14,391 nucleotides of DNA from JAZRUF01 sp045652405 (GTDB lineage: Bacteria; Bacillota; Clostridia; Oscillospirales; JAAYXM01). The notes under the pieces are model-generated. The model was not told the origin of the DNA, searched no databases, and was given only the letters and a program-made list of their open reading frames with translations. How positions within the stretch are numbered: position 1 is the first letter of the stretch; each line of letters starts with the position of its first letter. A program made the translations under genes and the position numbers. The stretch is taken from the NCBI GenBank assembly GCA_045652405.1, contig JAZRUF010000019.1, positions 1 through 14,391 on the forward strand. The letters run 5' to 3'. Shown here in pieces: positions 1 to 7,211 of the stretch.

Positions 1-401
1 GCATGCGCGCCGCGGAATTTTGAAGACAGGTACGGACCTTCAAGGTAGATGCCGCCTATATCCGCGCCGCTTGTTCCCGCCTCAACACGGTCAGCAATAC
101 GTGAAACCGCTGCGAGCACGTTTTCGAGAGATTCGGTGATAGTTGTCATACAGACGGTGGCAACGCCATTTGATGCATAGTATTTTGAAAGCTCGTCAAG
201 CTCATCAAAGGAGCATTTCGCGCAGTCCATCCCGCGCCCGCCGTGGGTGTGGATGTCCACAAAGCCGGGGAATACGCGGTATGCGGAGAGGTCTAAGTCC
301 GCCTCACCGCCGAAGCCTTGGAATTTACCGTTTTCGATTCTGATGGTATTATCCTTTAATTCCGCGCCGTTTGAGTATGCGCGACTGAATTTTATATTCA
401 T
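1..401 (-). CDS. nagA: N-acetylglucosamine-6-phosphate deacetylase, N-terminal part
   Basis: The reading frame starts at the minus-strand ATG at 401 and runs off the left edge without a stop, giving the first 133 residues of a protein that is normally about 380 long. NagA removes the acetyl group from N-acetylglucosamine-6-phosphate in the cytoplasm, giving glucosamine-6-phosphate for amino-sugar catabolism and cell-wall recycling. Visible hallmarks are FPGFVDIHTHGG near residue 45, the amidohydrolase metal site after the first beta sandwich, and GIYLEGPYLS near residue 120, which carries the metal-binding Glu of the family and leads into RGAHA. A ribosome binding site AGAGGTG lies 5 nt before the ATG, with a promoter just upstream. 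The gene is intact as far as it can be seen. Other amidohydrolases are less likely because LEGP followed by GAH is typical of NagA. Confidence 0.93.
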   Translation of the reverse strand, partial: MNIKFSRAYSNGAELKDNTIRIENGKFQGFGGEADLDLSAYRVFPGFVDIHTHGGRGMDCAKCSFDELDELSKYYASNGVATVCMTTITESLENVLAAVSRIADRVEAGTSGADIGGIYLEGPYLSSKFRGAH

Positions 402-431
402 AGAAACACCTCTTATTAATATAGTAATTAT

Positions 432-460
432 AATATATCGCGGGTGAGAGAAAAAGTCAA
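432..460 (-). promoter_or_regulatory. Probable sigma-A promoter of nagA
   Basis: Read on the minus strand: -35 TTGACT (455-460), a 17-nt spacer, and -10 TATATT (432-437). Transcription would start near 425, about 25 nt before the nagA ATG. A second TATAAT overlaps downstream but would need a 20-nt spacer. The -35 lies immediately after the T-tract of the gpr terminator. Confidence 0.65.
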
Positions 461-462
461 AT

Positions 463-509
463 AAAAAGAAAAAATACCGGGGTATATTCTAAGCGGAATA
501 TACTCCGGT
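463..509 (-). terminator. Rho-independent terminator of gpr
   Basis: Arms at 476-489 and 496-509 form a 14-bp stem with one G-U pair and a 6-nt loop. On the minus strand the stem is followed by TTTTTTCTTTTT (474-463). It begins 14 nt past the gpr stop, so it ends the gpr transcript. A shorter T-run on the plus side could make it work in both directions, but no plus-strand gene precedes it. Confidence 0.85.
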
Positions 510-522
510 TTTTTATAAGGCA

Positions 523-1422
523 CTACGATAAAAATACGTCCATATCCTCAGGGGTTACGCCGGGCTGGAGGGCGGAATTTATCGCGTAGCCGATGATTTT
601 TCCAATATCGGACACGCGCACGTCTATCTCCTTGGGTGTGACCATGAGGGTGGTATCGAGCTTATCGAGTGCGGAGTCGGGAAGGGGTGTGCCCGCGTCC
701 TCGGCGGTGTCATAGATAAGGGTGCGGATGTCCACCACCGTGGGAACACCGAGTGCGATTACCGGAACGCCCACCGTCTCTTCATTTATTGCCGCGCGCG
801 AGTTGCCGACTCCTGAGCCCGGGGTTATACCGGTATCGGTAATCTGAACCGTGCGGCACAGGCGGCTGAGCCTGCGTGAGGCGAGTGCGTCTATTACTAT
901 AACACATTTGGGCTTTGTGTGCTCTATTGCGCCGCGGATAAGCTCGCGGCTTTCTATGCCGGTTGTACCGAGAACACCCGGGACAATTGCAGCGACAGGT
1001 TTTAGGCTTCCGAACATATCGGGAAGCGAGCTTATGAGATGTCGCGTGACCATTATATTGTTAGCGGCGAGCGCGCCCACCGCGTCAGGCGTTATGCTTT
1101 TATTGCCGAGACCTGCGATTAAAACAGTGCCGTCACCCGATGGGAGCATTTTTGTAAGCTCGGATGCTACCGTGTCAATTGCGCGGGGGAAAACATCCGC
1201 GTCGCGGCGGGTTATACCCTCAATTTCCACGGTGGTGTAATTGCCGATGGGTTTACCAAGGTAGGCGGCACCGCGCTCGTCGATAACGCGCACGCGGGTT
1301 ACGGTCATGCCGGAAATTTTCTCTTCGGTTGCGGCAACTCCCGGAAGCTCGGTTTGCTCGCTCGCGCTCTCCTGCCAGATTTCTTGAGCCTCAAGGGCTA
1401 AGTCGGTTCGTATGTTTTTCAT
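523..1422 (-). CDS. gpr: Spore germination protease GPR (peptidase family A25)
   Basis: GPR degrades the small acid-soluble proteins that coat DNA in dormant spores, releasing amino acids at germination. It is made in the forespore as an inactive zymogen. The 299-residue protein carries the family blocks in order: GLGNKSITPD (104-113), PGVLGTTGIES (148-158), a central D178-ALASR, DTGITPGSGVGNSR (196-209) and GVPVIALGVPTVVD (218-231). The N-terminus MKNIRTDLALEAQE contains the R/TDLA motif where Bacillus GPR is processed, but only five residues precede the cut, against about 15 in Bacillus from memory. GGGGAGG lies 7 nt before the ATG. It is divergent from rpsT, an arrangement I recall from other spore formers. 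I could not find a convincing sigma-A promoter upstream; a sigma-G promoter would be expected in the forespore but the match is weak. Confidence 0.96.
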   Translation of the reverse strand: MKNIRTDLALEAQEIWQESASEQTELPGVAATEEKISGMTVTRVRVIDERGAAYLGKPIGNYTTVEIEGITRRDADVFPRAIDTVASELTKMLPSGDGTVLIAGLGNKSITPDAVGALAANNIMVTRHLISSLPDMFGSLKPVAAIVPGVLGTTGIESRELIRGAIEHTKPKCVIVIDALASRRLSRLCRTVQITDTGITPGSGVGNSRAAINEETVGVPVIALGVPTVVDIRTLIYDTAEDAGTPLPDSALDKLDTTLMVTPKEIDVRVSDIGKIIGYAINSALQPGVTPEDMDVFLS

Positions 1423-1512
1423 TTTTTTGCCTCCCCAAGCGGTGTTTTTTGCTGTGAGTACTGTTATTTTTTCATAAAAATGGTAAACTATTCAAAAATT
1501 AAAAAATTTCTC

Positions 1513-1541
1513 TTGCAATTTGAGCGGTTTAGTGATAAAAT
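1513..1541 (+). promoter_or_regulatory. Promoter of rpsT
   Basis: -35 TTGCAA (1513-1518), a 17-nt spacer, and -10 TAAAAT (1536-1541) preceded by TG in the extended -10 position. The start site would be near 1548, giving a leader of about 33 nt before the rpsT ATG. A strong sigma-A type promoter suits a ribosomal protein gene. Confidence 0.75.
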
Positions 1542-1580
1542 AAATCGGTATCATAACAAAGAACTAAGGAGGTGGACGCT

Positions 1581-1844
1581 ATGCCAAACATTAAGTCCGC
1601 AAAAAAGCGTGTAGAGCTGAGCAGTGTTTACGCAGCTCGCAATCAGGCTGCTAAGTCCGAACTGAAGACTTCTATCAAGAAATTTGATGCAGCTGTAGAA
1701 GCAGGTGGCGAGGCGGCGGCCTCAGCTTATAAAGCCGCGGTTAAGAATGTAGACCGTGCGGTATCCAAGGGTATCCTGCATAAGAATACTGCTGCCCGCA
1801 AAAAGAGCGCATTGACGGTCAAGCTCAACCAGGCATCCAAATAA
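1581..1844 (+). CDS. rpsT: 30S ribosomal protein S20
   Basis: S20 binds 16S rRNA directly and stabilises the small subunit body during assembly. The 87-residue protein begins MPNIKSAKKRV, the usual start of bacterial S20, and ends with the basic block HKNTAARKKSALTVKLNQ; it is Ala/Lys rich and helical throughout, at the normal length. An in-frame GTG at 1572 would add MDA, but that GTG overlaps the ribosome binding site AGGAGG (1567-1572). The ATG at 1581 sits 8 nt after the site and is clearly the real start. The gene has its own promoter and terminator and is monocistronic. Confidence 0.98.
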   Translation: MPNIKSAKKRVELSSVYAARNQAAKSELKTSIKKFDAAVEAGGEAAASAYKAAVKNVDRAVSKGILHKNTAARKKSALTVKLNQASK

Positions 1845-1863
1845 GTTTTGTAAATCAGCGGCC

Positions 1864-1925
1864 AAAGGCTGTCTTAAAAGCGCGGAATATATATTCCTTC
1901 GCGCGTTTAAGACAGCCTTTTTAAT
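1864..1925 (+). terminator. Rho-independent terminator of rpsT
   Basis: A 15-bp perfect stem (1864-1878 with 1906-1920, outer AAAGGCTGTC / GACAGCCTTT) encloses a second GC-rich stem GCGCG / CGCGC and an AT-rich palindromic tip. The 3' arm runs into TTTTTAATTT. It starts 19 nt after the rpsT stop. Confidence 0.88.
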
Positions 1926-1964
1926 TTATTTTAAGTATAATTAGACGAGAGTGTGTGAAATTAA

Positions 1965-2441
1965 ATGACAGATAATACGCCGAGAAGCTGCTGCTTTACC
2001 GGGCATCGCATAATACGTAAGCAGGACAGCGGCGGAATATATGACGCGATTAAAAATGAGATACGTAATTTATCCGAGCGTGGAATTTCAAACTTCATTT
2101 CAGGCGGTGCGCTCGGGTTCGATATGCTTGCAGCCGAGGCGGTTTTGGAGCTGCGCGATGGTGAGCTTCCGTTTATCACCCTTGAGCTGATGCTCCCATG
2201 CGAAAACCAGGCCATCAAGTGGCGTGAGAGCGAGCGCGTAAGGTACGCGGGTATTATTTCGCGGGCGGATAAGGTAGGCTATACGTCAAGGGAGTACACG
2301 CCGACTTGCATGGCAGAGCGCAACCGCGCTATGGTGGATGCGTCCGAGCACTGCATTGCGTATATGTACAAGAGCTTTGGCGGCACCGCGTACACGGTCA
2401 GATATGTAAATGATACGGATAAGGGGCTTACGCTTATTTAG
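1965..2441 (+). CDS. SLOG-family protein (DUF1273/YpsA-like)
   Basis: The 158-residue protein belongs to the Rossmann-like SLOG superfamily, whose members are proposed to bind nucleotide-derived ligands; the role of this subfamily is not established. It has CCFTGHR (9-15) after the first strand, the glycine loop ISGGALGFDMLAAE (45-58), PCENQAIKW (78-86), and YTPTCMAERNRAMVD (111-125) leading to the last strand and GGTAYTVRY. Length is normal for a single-domain member. The ribosome binding site is weak: GAGAG lies about 13 nt before the ATG. A TATAAT at 1936-1941 could be a -10 but lacks a good -35, so some expression may come from read-through of rpsT. The C-terminal half resembles the gene remnant at 7212-7412. 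Confidence 0.85.
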   Translation: MTDNTPRSCCFTGHRIIRKQDSGGIYDAIKNEIRNLSERGISNFISGGALGFDMLAAEAVLELRDGELPFITLELMLPCENQAIKWRESERVRYAGIISRADKVGYTSREYTPTCMAERNRAMVDASEHCIAYMYKSFGGTAYTVRYVNDTDKGLTLI

Positions 2442-2447
2442 AACCAT

Positions 2448-2478
2448 AAAAGGCCTCCCTTGCCTAAAGGGAGGCTTT
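2448..2478 (+). terminator. Terminator-like hairpin after the SLOG gene
   Basis: CCTCCCTT (2454-2461) pairs with AAGGGAGG (2467-2474) around a 5-nt loop, and flanking AAAG / CTTT extends the stem past one bulged G. It starts 7 nt after the stop codon. No long T-tract follows, only TTTGGATTT, so termination may be partial. The CCTCCCT / AGGGAGG core also occurs in the repeat at 6246-6311. Confidence 0.55.
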
Positions 2479-2485
2479 GGATTTC

Positions 2486-2513
2486 CTGACGATTAAGTTT
2501 TGCTACGTATAAA
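2486..2513 (+). promoter_or_regulatory. Possible promoter for the 2545-5255 gene pair
   Basis: -35-like CTGACG (2486-2491, four of six consensus positions), a 16-nt spacer and -10 TATAAA (2508-2513). It lies after the hairpin at 2448-2478 and 31 nt before the next ATG, the expected place for a promoter. The -35 match is only fair. Confidence 0.35.
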
Positions 2514-2544
2514 TAGGATAGATTAAAGAAGGAAGGGATTTGTT

Positions 2545-3363
2545 ATGGAGACTATTTTTGAAAACATAGGCTTTAAGATTAGCTGTGAAGACGATGTGTA
2601 CAAGCTTGCAGACTGCGTTTTAAGTAACGGCAAGATACTGCCACTTGCAGACGGCGCGTATTCGTTCTGGACGGATGAGTCGGGCGCGGAGATTTGGCTG
2701 CGCTTGGGGCTTGACCATGAGAAAAAGTCCACGCAGCTTTTAAATATCGACCCGCACTACCACGGCGACTGCGTTATAAAGCTTCGCGTGCGTGAGGAGC
2801 TTACAGGTGAGGCGGATGATTTCTTAGACGGCAAATATCTGCTTGAAACGCTCGACGGCAGCCAGTTCTTTGCCGCGCGCGTTATGGGCGTAAAAGCTCT
2901 GCGCGAGTTTAAGGTGGGCGGGGAGTATAACTTCCAGCTTTCGATGATACCCCACGGTATCAAGTTCTTTGAGAGTGAGAATGCCTACCGCACGTATTAC
3001 GATGACGAAAAGACTGTGCTGGGTGCTATTTTCCCGCGCGGTGTGTACTCGCAGCGCCTGGGCGGTGACGGTTTAAAGCGCGAGGAGGTACTCATGACCG
3101 GGTATGTAGGCGAGGTCGGGTATGCCGAGCTAAAGCACGTGCACGCGGCGAGCGCTGAGGAAAGGCTCGGAAATTTCTGGCAGCTTAAGTGCGAAACGCT
3201 TATAGGGTATATTGACATACCTGCCGCGGCAGAGCAGGATATGTTTGAGCATGTGAAGCGCTGCATGGAAGGCGGCGAGGCGGTGGTTAGCGTATTTGGA
3301 ACGCTCAGCGCGCTCGTGGTCGTGCGTGCGCAGGATGCGGAAAAAACTTCTGAGGATGTTTGA
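2545..3363 (+). CDS. Protein of unknown function, 272 aa
   Basis: I do not recognise this protein. It is acidic and looks soluble, with no signal peptide or membrane segment. The middle contains short beta-strand-like stretches (DGSQFFAARVMGV, KVGGEYNFQLSMIPHGIKFF, around residues 105-145), and the C-terminus from about 225 looks alpha/beta (EQDMFEHVKRCMEGGEAVVSVFG). Coding character is good: codon use matches the neighbours, it has an AAGGAAGGG ribosome binding site 7 nt before the ATG, and it ends 5 bp before the preferred ABC-F start. The pair is probably co-transcribed and perhaps translationally coupled. A link to the ABC-F protein is suggested by position only. Confidence 0.82.
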   Translation: METIFENIGFKISCEDDVYKLADCVLSNGKILPLADGAYSFWTDESGAEIWLRLGLDHEKKSTQLLNIDPHYHGDCVIKLRVREELTGEADDFLDGKYLLETLDGSQFFAARVMGVKALREFKVGGEYNFQLSMIPHGIKFFESENAYRTYYDDEKTVLGAIFPRGVYSQRLGGDGLKREEVLMTGYVGEVGYAELKHVHAASAEERLGNFWQLKCETLIGYIDIPAAAEQDMFEHVKRCMEGGEAVVSVFGTLSALVVVRAQDAEKTSEDV

Positions 3364-3368
3364 TAGCA

Positions 3369-5255
3369 ATGGTTGACCTTTCAGTAAGCGGGTTAAATAA
3401 ATACTACGGTGAGCATCACGTGCTGCGCGATGTGTCCTTTGCGGTGCAACGCGGTGAGCGGGTGGGCATGGTCGGTGGAAACGGAACCGGAAAGACCACG
3501 CTTTTTAAGATACTCTCCGGCGAGCTTGACTATGACAGCGGCGAGATTGCTTTTCCCGCGGGTGTGCGCGTGGCGATGATTGAGCAGATACCCAAGTACC
3601 CGCCCGAGTACACGGTTGAGCAGGTGCTCAGGACCTCGTTTGCAGAGACTCAGGCACTTGCTGACGACCTGCGCGCGCTCGAGGAGCGCATGGCGCAGGG
3701 CGATGCGGGTGAGGAGGTCATGCGAAGCTACAGTCAAAAGACCGCGCGATTTGAGCATTTGGGCGGGTATGACACTGAAGTTGCGCTTAATATGACGACG
3801 GTGGGCCTCGGCATAACGCCCGCTATGCGCTCTCAGCTTTTCTCGCGCCTTTCAGGCGGTGAAAAAACGCGGATAAGCCTTGCGCAGGCGATACTCAAAA
3901 AAGCGGATTTACTGCTGCTTGACGAGCCGACAAACCATCTGGACATGGACGCGGTCGAGTGGCTTGAAAATTACATATCAAAATACGAGGGAACCGTGAT
4001 AGTAATTTCCCATGACCGTCTGTTTTTAGACAGATGCGTAACGCGCATTATTGAGATGACCGAAACAGGCGGCGTGGAGTTCTACGCGGGAAATTACAGC
4101 TTCTACGTCAAGGAACGTCAGGAGCGGTTTGACGCGCAGATGAAGAAGTACTTAGCTGAGCAGAAAAAGGCGGCAGAGCTTCAGTTTACTGCCGACCGTA
4201 TGCACGGCTGGGGCATGGGCAACAAGAAGCTGCAGGTGCGCGCTTTTGCGATTGAAAAGCGCATTGAGCGCATCACAAAGACCGAAAAGCCGCAGGACAA
4301 GAGGCGCACTCTCCGCGGGAGCTTTACAAGCCGTGAGTTCTACGGCGACCGCCTTATGGAAGCCAAGGGGCTCGGGCTTACGCTGGGTGGCAAGCGGCTT
4401 TTTGAGGAGCTGACGTTTCAGGTGCAGGGCGGCGAGAAGATTGGTCTTATAGGCGATAACGGCTGCGGTAAGACCTCGCTTTTAAAGGTTATATGCGGGG
4501 AGATACCGCCGGACCACGGATATGTCAGGTTCGGGCCGACGGTGAAAATCGGCATACTGCCGCAGAATATAGAGTTTGAGGATGAGAGCCGCAATCTGGT
4601 GGACACGCTCATTTACGAGCTTAACATGACACCGCAGACCGCACGCAACCACTTGGCGGCGTTTGATTTTACCGGCGATGAGGTGTTTGACCCGGTTTCC
4701 ACGCTCTCGGGCGGTGAGCGGAGCAGGTTAAAGCTTTGCATACTCATGTGCGCAAAGGTTAACTTCCTTATCCTCGACGAGCCGACAAACCATCTCGACA
4801 TCCCGACGCGCGAGTGGATAGAGGATGCGGTTGAGCAGTTTGACGGCACGCTTTTATTCGTATCGCATGACAGATATTTTATAAACAGGTTTGCAAACCG
4901 TATTTGGCACATGACGGCTGACGGTGTTGAGGACTGGCACGGCGGCTTTGAGGAGTACCGCCGCGCGGTGAGCGAGGGAAAGATAGAGGATGTACGCACC
5001 ACGGTACCTGAGACTGTAAAGGAAAAGAAGGAAAAACCAAAGGATACCAGCCGCGCCGCGCGTGCTGCGGAAAAGCGCGCGGGGATAATTGAGCGCGAGA
5101 TTGCCGCATGCGAGGAAAACCTAAAGGCGCTTGAGGCGGAGATGGAGGAAAAGGCGACCGATTACGGCGAGGTCGAGCGCATTTACCGTGAGATGGAGGA
5201 GTTAAAGGCTCGTATCTCCGAGCTGTATGAAAAATGGGAGCAGGAAATGATGTGA
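3369..5255 (+). CDS. ABC-F family ATPase (ribosome-associated type)
   Basis: The 628-residue protein has two fused ABC domains and no membrane part, as in ABC-F proteins, which act on the ribosome (translation factors such as EttA/YfmR, or antibiotic target protection). Domain 1: Walker A GGNGTGKTT (36-44), signature LSGGE (161-165), Walker B LLLLDEPTNHLD (181-192). Domain 2: Walker A GDNGCGKTS (362-370), signature LSGGE (446-450), Walker B ending D470-EPTNHLD. The linker (about 235-320) is charged and helical, as expected for the P-site-facing arm. From about 545 on there is a Glu/Lys-rich coiled coil, like Uup or YdiF. A TTG at 3360 would add three residues and overlap the previous stop, but ATG 3369 gives the usual start MVDLSVSGLNKYYG. 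Resistance versus housekeeping cannot be decided from the sequence. Confidence 0.95.
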   Translation: MVDLSVSGLNKYYGEHHVLRDVSFAVQRGERVGMVGGNGTGKTTLFKILSGELDYDSGEIAFPAGVRVAMIEQIPKYPPEYTVEQVLRTSFAETQALADDLRALEERMAQGDAGEEVMRSYSQKTARFEHLGGYDTEVALNMTTVGLGITPAMRSQLFSRLSGGEKTRISLAQAILKKADLLLLDEPTNHLDMDAVEWLENYISKYEGTVIVISHDRLFLDRCVTRIIEMTETGGVEFYAGNYSFYVKERQERFDAQMKKYLAEQKKAAELQFTADRMHGWGMGNKKLQVRAFAIEKRIERITKTEKPQDKRRTLRGSFTSREFYGDRLMEAKGLGLTLGGKRLFEELTFQVQGGEKIGLIGDNGCGKTSLLKVICGEIPPDHGYVRFGPTVKIGILPQNIEFEDESRNLVDTLIYELNMTPQTARNHLAAFDFTGDEVFDPVSTLSGGERSRLKLCILMCAKVNFLILDEPTNHLDIPTREWIEDAVEQFDGTLLFVSHDRYFINRFANRIWHMTADGVEDWHGGFEEYRRAVSEGKIEDVRTTVPETVKEKKEKPKDTSRAARAAEKRAGIIEREIAACEENLKALEAEMEEKATDYGEVERIYREMEELKARISELYEKWEQEMM

Positions 5256-5285
5256 GATGTTTTCCATTGTGATGGGGACGCGGGT

Positions 5286-5380
5286 GTTACTTTTGACACC
5301 AAAAGTAACCAAAAGAGGTGGGGGGATTTCGATTTTCCCCCACACCCCCTTTAAACGACGCAGGGGCTACAACCGCCCCT
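5286..5380. repeat. Intergenic hairpin-rich repeat element
   Basis: Three hairpins follow one another: GTTACTTTTG / CAAAAGTAAC (5286-5295 with 5300-5309, perfect 10 bp, 4-nt loop), GTGGGGG / CCCCCAC (5318-5324 with 5337-5343) and AGGGGC / GCCCCT (5362-5367 with 5375-5380). The region has no coding potential and a G-run/C-run composition unlike the genes. I recall similar TTACTTTTG-palindrome elements between genes in gut Clostridia, but copy number cannot be checked here. The first hairpins may also end the ABC-F transcript, although no T-tract follows them. Confidence 0.5.
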
Positions 5381-5471
5381 CGACCCCCCAAATGCTGGAA
5401 TGCAGGCAATGATATGTACGCGTTATACCAAATCAAAATACAGTGGTATTTACGATAAACGAGGTTTTATT

Positions 5472-6245
5472 ATGGAAAAGATTACGAAACTGCATATTGT
5501 ATGTGGGCTGGCCCTTGCCGCGGTCGGCGGAGTACTGCGGATATTCTACATGATGTTTTTGCCCACGTTTATGATTATAGCGGGCGTTGCATGGACGCTA
5601 TACGGTGCGGTCGGGGCATTTGCCGAGCGCGGGGTGCGTTTGGCGGTATGGCTCAGATTTGCGTATCGGATAGGGCTTGTTTGCGTGGCGGTGTCATTTG
5701 TTATAATACAGGGTGTCATAATCTTAAATGACGATACGGACGCGCGCGGTGATGAGAAGTACATAATTGCGCTGGGTGCGGGGCTTTACGGTGACGTGCC
5801 GAGTATGGTGATGCAATCGCGCATGGATGCGCTTGAAGAGTATATGAAAGATAACCCGCAGGCGATTGCGATTGTCACCGGCGGTCAGGGTGATATTGAG
5901 ACGATAACCGAGGCCGAGGCGTTTAGGCGCTCTCTTGAAGATGCGGGAATCCCTGCATCACGGATAATAATTGAGGATAAGGCATTAAACACCGCGCAGA
6001 ATCTCGAATACTCGGCGCGTATTATAAAAGAGCGCGAGGGAAGCCTTGACGTTTCGTGCGCGGTGCTGACAAACGAATTTCATCTGTGGCGCGGAAAGTG
6101 CCTTGCAAAGAGCGTCGGACTTGATGCGACAGGGATTGCGGTGAAATCACCAAGGCTTGATTTACTGCTCCAGTACCACCTGCGCGAGTATTTTTCCGTG
6201 GTAAAGATGCTTATAGGTCTCGGCGGCTGGGATTTCAGTTTTTAG
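5472..6245 (+). CDS. YdcF/SanA-like membrane protein (DUF218)
   Basis: The 257-residue protein has about three N-terminal membrane segments (9-29, 30-50, 60-84) and a C-terminal DUF218 domain. Domain hallmarks are IIALGAGLYG (98-107), VTGGQG (135-140), TEAEAF (146-151), KALNTAQNLEYS (170-181) and TNEFHLWRG (200-208), whose His is conserved. Relatives (ElyC, SanA, YdcF) are linked to envelope integrity; the reaction is unknown. The frame is open back to an ATG at 5400, but that would add 24 polar residues encoded close to the repeat. ATG 5472 has GAGG 7 nt upstream and puts the membrane segments at the N-terminus, so I prefer it. The YihY-like gene follows without a visible promoter and may be co-transcribed. 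Confidence 0.88.
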   Translation: MEKITKLHIVCGLALAAVGGVLRIFYMMFLPTFMIIAGVAWTLYGAVGAFAERGVRLAVWLRFAYRIGLVCVAVSFVIIQGVIILNDDTDARGDEKYIIALGAGLYGDVPSMVMQSRMDALEEYMKDNPQAIAIVTGGQGDIETITEAEAFRRSLEDAGIPASRIIIEDKALNTAQNLEYSARIIKEREGSLDVSCAVLTNEFHLWRGKCLAKSVGLDATGIAVKSPRLDLLLQYHLREYFSVVKMLIGLGGWDFSF

Positions 6246-6311
6246 GGGAGGCTTCTCTCCCTCCGGCTTTTTGCCATTCGGCAAAAAGCCACCTCCCTCG
6301 TCAGAGGGAGG
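6246..6311. repeat. Triple-hairpin intergenic repeat
   Basis: The element begins at the stop codon of the YdcF-like gene. It has GGGAG / CTCCC (6246-6250 with 6257-6261), an 11-bp perfect stem GGCTTTTTGCC / GGCAAAAAGCC (6265-6275 with 6280-6290) and CCTCCCTC / GAGGGAGG (6292-6299 with 6304-6311). The GAGGGAGG family of short palindromes is, from memory, common between genes in gut Clostridia. The stems could slow or partly end transcription between the two membrane protein genes; no T-tract follows. Confidence 0.6.
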
Positions 6312-6340
6312 CTATGCAACGAAAGTTGGGGTGTTAGAAA

Positions 6341-7204
6341 ATGTTTGAGCGGATACTCAAGATAAAAGAGAGTGACGGACGGATAAAATACATGCTAAAG
6401 AGCGTCACTGCGCGCATATACGAGCACAACATTTCCCAGGCGGGCGGTCAGCTTGCCTTTTTCCTGATGCTCTCAACATTTCCGTTTCTTATTTTTTTAA
6501 ACACTCTTATCGCGTCATTTAACATATCAACGAAGATGATAGAGTCGTTTCTCATGCCGCTTTTCCCATCTGAGATTGTAAGTCTTATAAGCACGTATGT
6601 TGAGTATATTTCAAATAATCGCAGTGTAGGGCTTTTGTCAATCGGTATTGTGGCGACGGTGTTTTCAGCCTCCAAGGCGGTACGCGCTTTAAGCCGGGCA
6701 CTTAATTTCGCGCACGGTGCTAAGGATAAGCGGAGCTTCTTTGGCGAAATTTTATTTTCCATGCTACTTATTCTTGCCGTCGGGGTTATGATAACGGTTA
6801 TGATTGTCATCGTCGCCTTCAGCACGGATTTTGTGGAAACCGTTGCGCACGGCATGCGTATTCCGACGATGCTTATAAATATCGTGGACGCATGGCGGTG
6901 GGTGACGTTTGCCGCGGTAATGTTCTTCTTCCTCTGCCTTATGTACAAGCTGGTGCCCGGGGTTAGGCTTAAATTCCGCGAGGTAATGCCGGGGACCGTG
7001 TTCTCTATGGCGGGTTTTTTGGTGCTCACCGTCGGGTTTTCAGCCTACGTTAAGTATTTCATGCGCAATTCAGCACTTTACGGTACGATTGGTACGGTTA
7101 TCGTGCTCATGTTCTGGCTGTATGTGGTCAGCATGATAATAGTTGTCGGCGCGGAGATAAACGGCGCGATAAAGGCGATGCCCGAGAGATTAAGAAGAAA
7201 ATAA
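6341..7204 (+). CDS. YihY/BrkB-family inner membrane protein (UPF0761)
   Basis: The 287-residue integral membrane protein has about six hydrophobic segments. Family hallmarks are AGGQLAFFLMLSTFPFL (34-50) in the first segment, the polar stretch SASKAVRALSRALN, the PGVRLKFREVMPG loop, and the C-terminal segment YGTIGTVIVLMFWLYVVSMI followed by GAEIN. The family was once thought to include RNase BN, which was later shown to be wrong; its function is unknown, and a transport or envelope role is suspected. GGGGTG lies 7 nt before the ATG. Length is normal and the frame is intact. It probably shares a transcript with the upstream YdcF-like gene. Confidence 0.92.
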   Translation: MFERILKIKESDGRIKYMLKSVTARIYEHNISQAGGQLAFFLMLSTFPFLIFLNTLIASFNISTKMIESFLMPLFPSEIVSLISTYVEYISNNRSVGLLSIGIVATVFSASKAVRALSRALNFAHGAKDKRSFFGEILFSMLLILAVGVMITVMIVIVAFSTDFVETVAHGMRIPTMLINIVDAWRWVTFAAVMFFFLCLMYKLVPGVRLKFREVMPGTVFSMAGFLVLTVGFSAYVKYFMRNSALYGTIGTVIVLMFWLYVVSMIIVVGAEINGAIKAMPERLRRK

Positions 7205-7211
7205 AATTTAA

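Noticed and set aside
143..447. Plus-strand open frames at 143-343 and 247-447
   Set aside because: They lie antisense to nagA, whose minus-strand frame has clear family motifs, and have no ribosome binding site.
1423..1500. Sigma-G promoter for gpr on the minus strand
   Set aside because: GAATA and CATTTTTA occur but not at a workable spacing, so I could not support a specific site.
3369..5255. Antibiotic-resistance assignment for the ABC-F protein
   Set aside because: Nothing in the linker or the context (no resistance genes, no attenuator leader) separates it from housekeeping ABC-F proteins.
5400..5471. 24-residue N-terminal extension of the YdcF-like protein
   Set aside because: It is polar, lies next to the repeat element and lacks a ribosome binding site; ATG 5472 has one.
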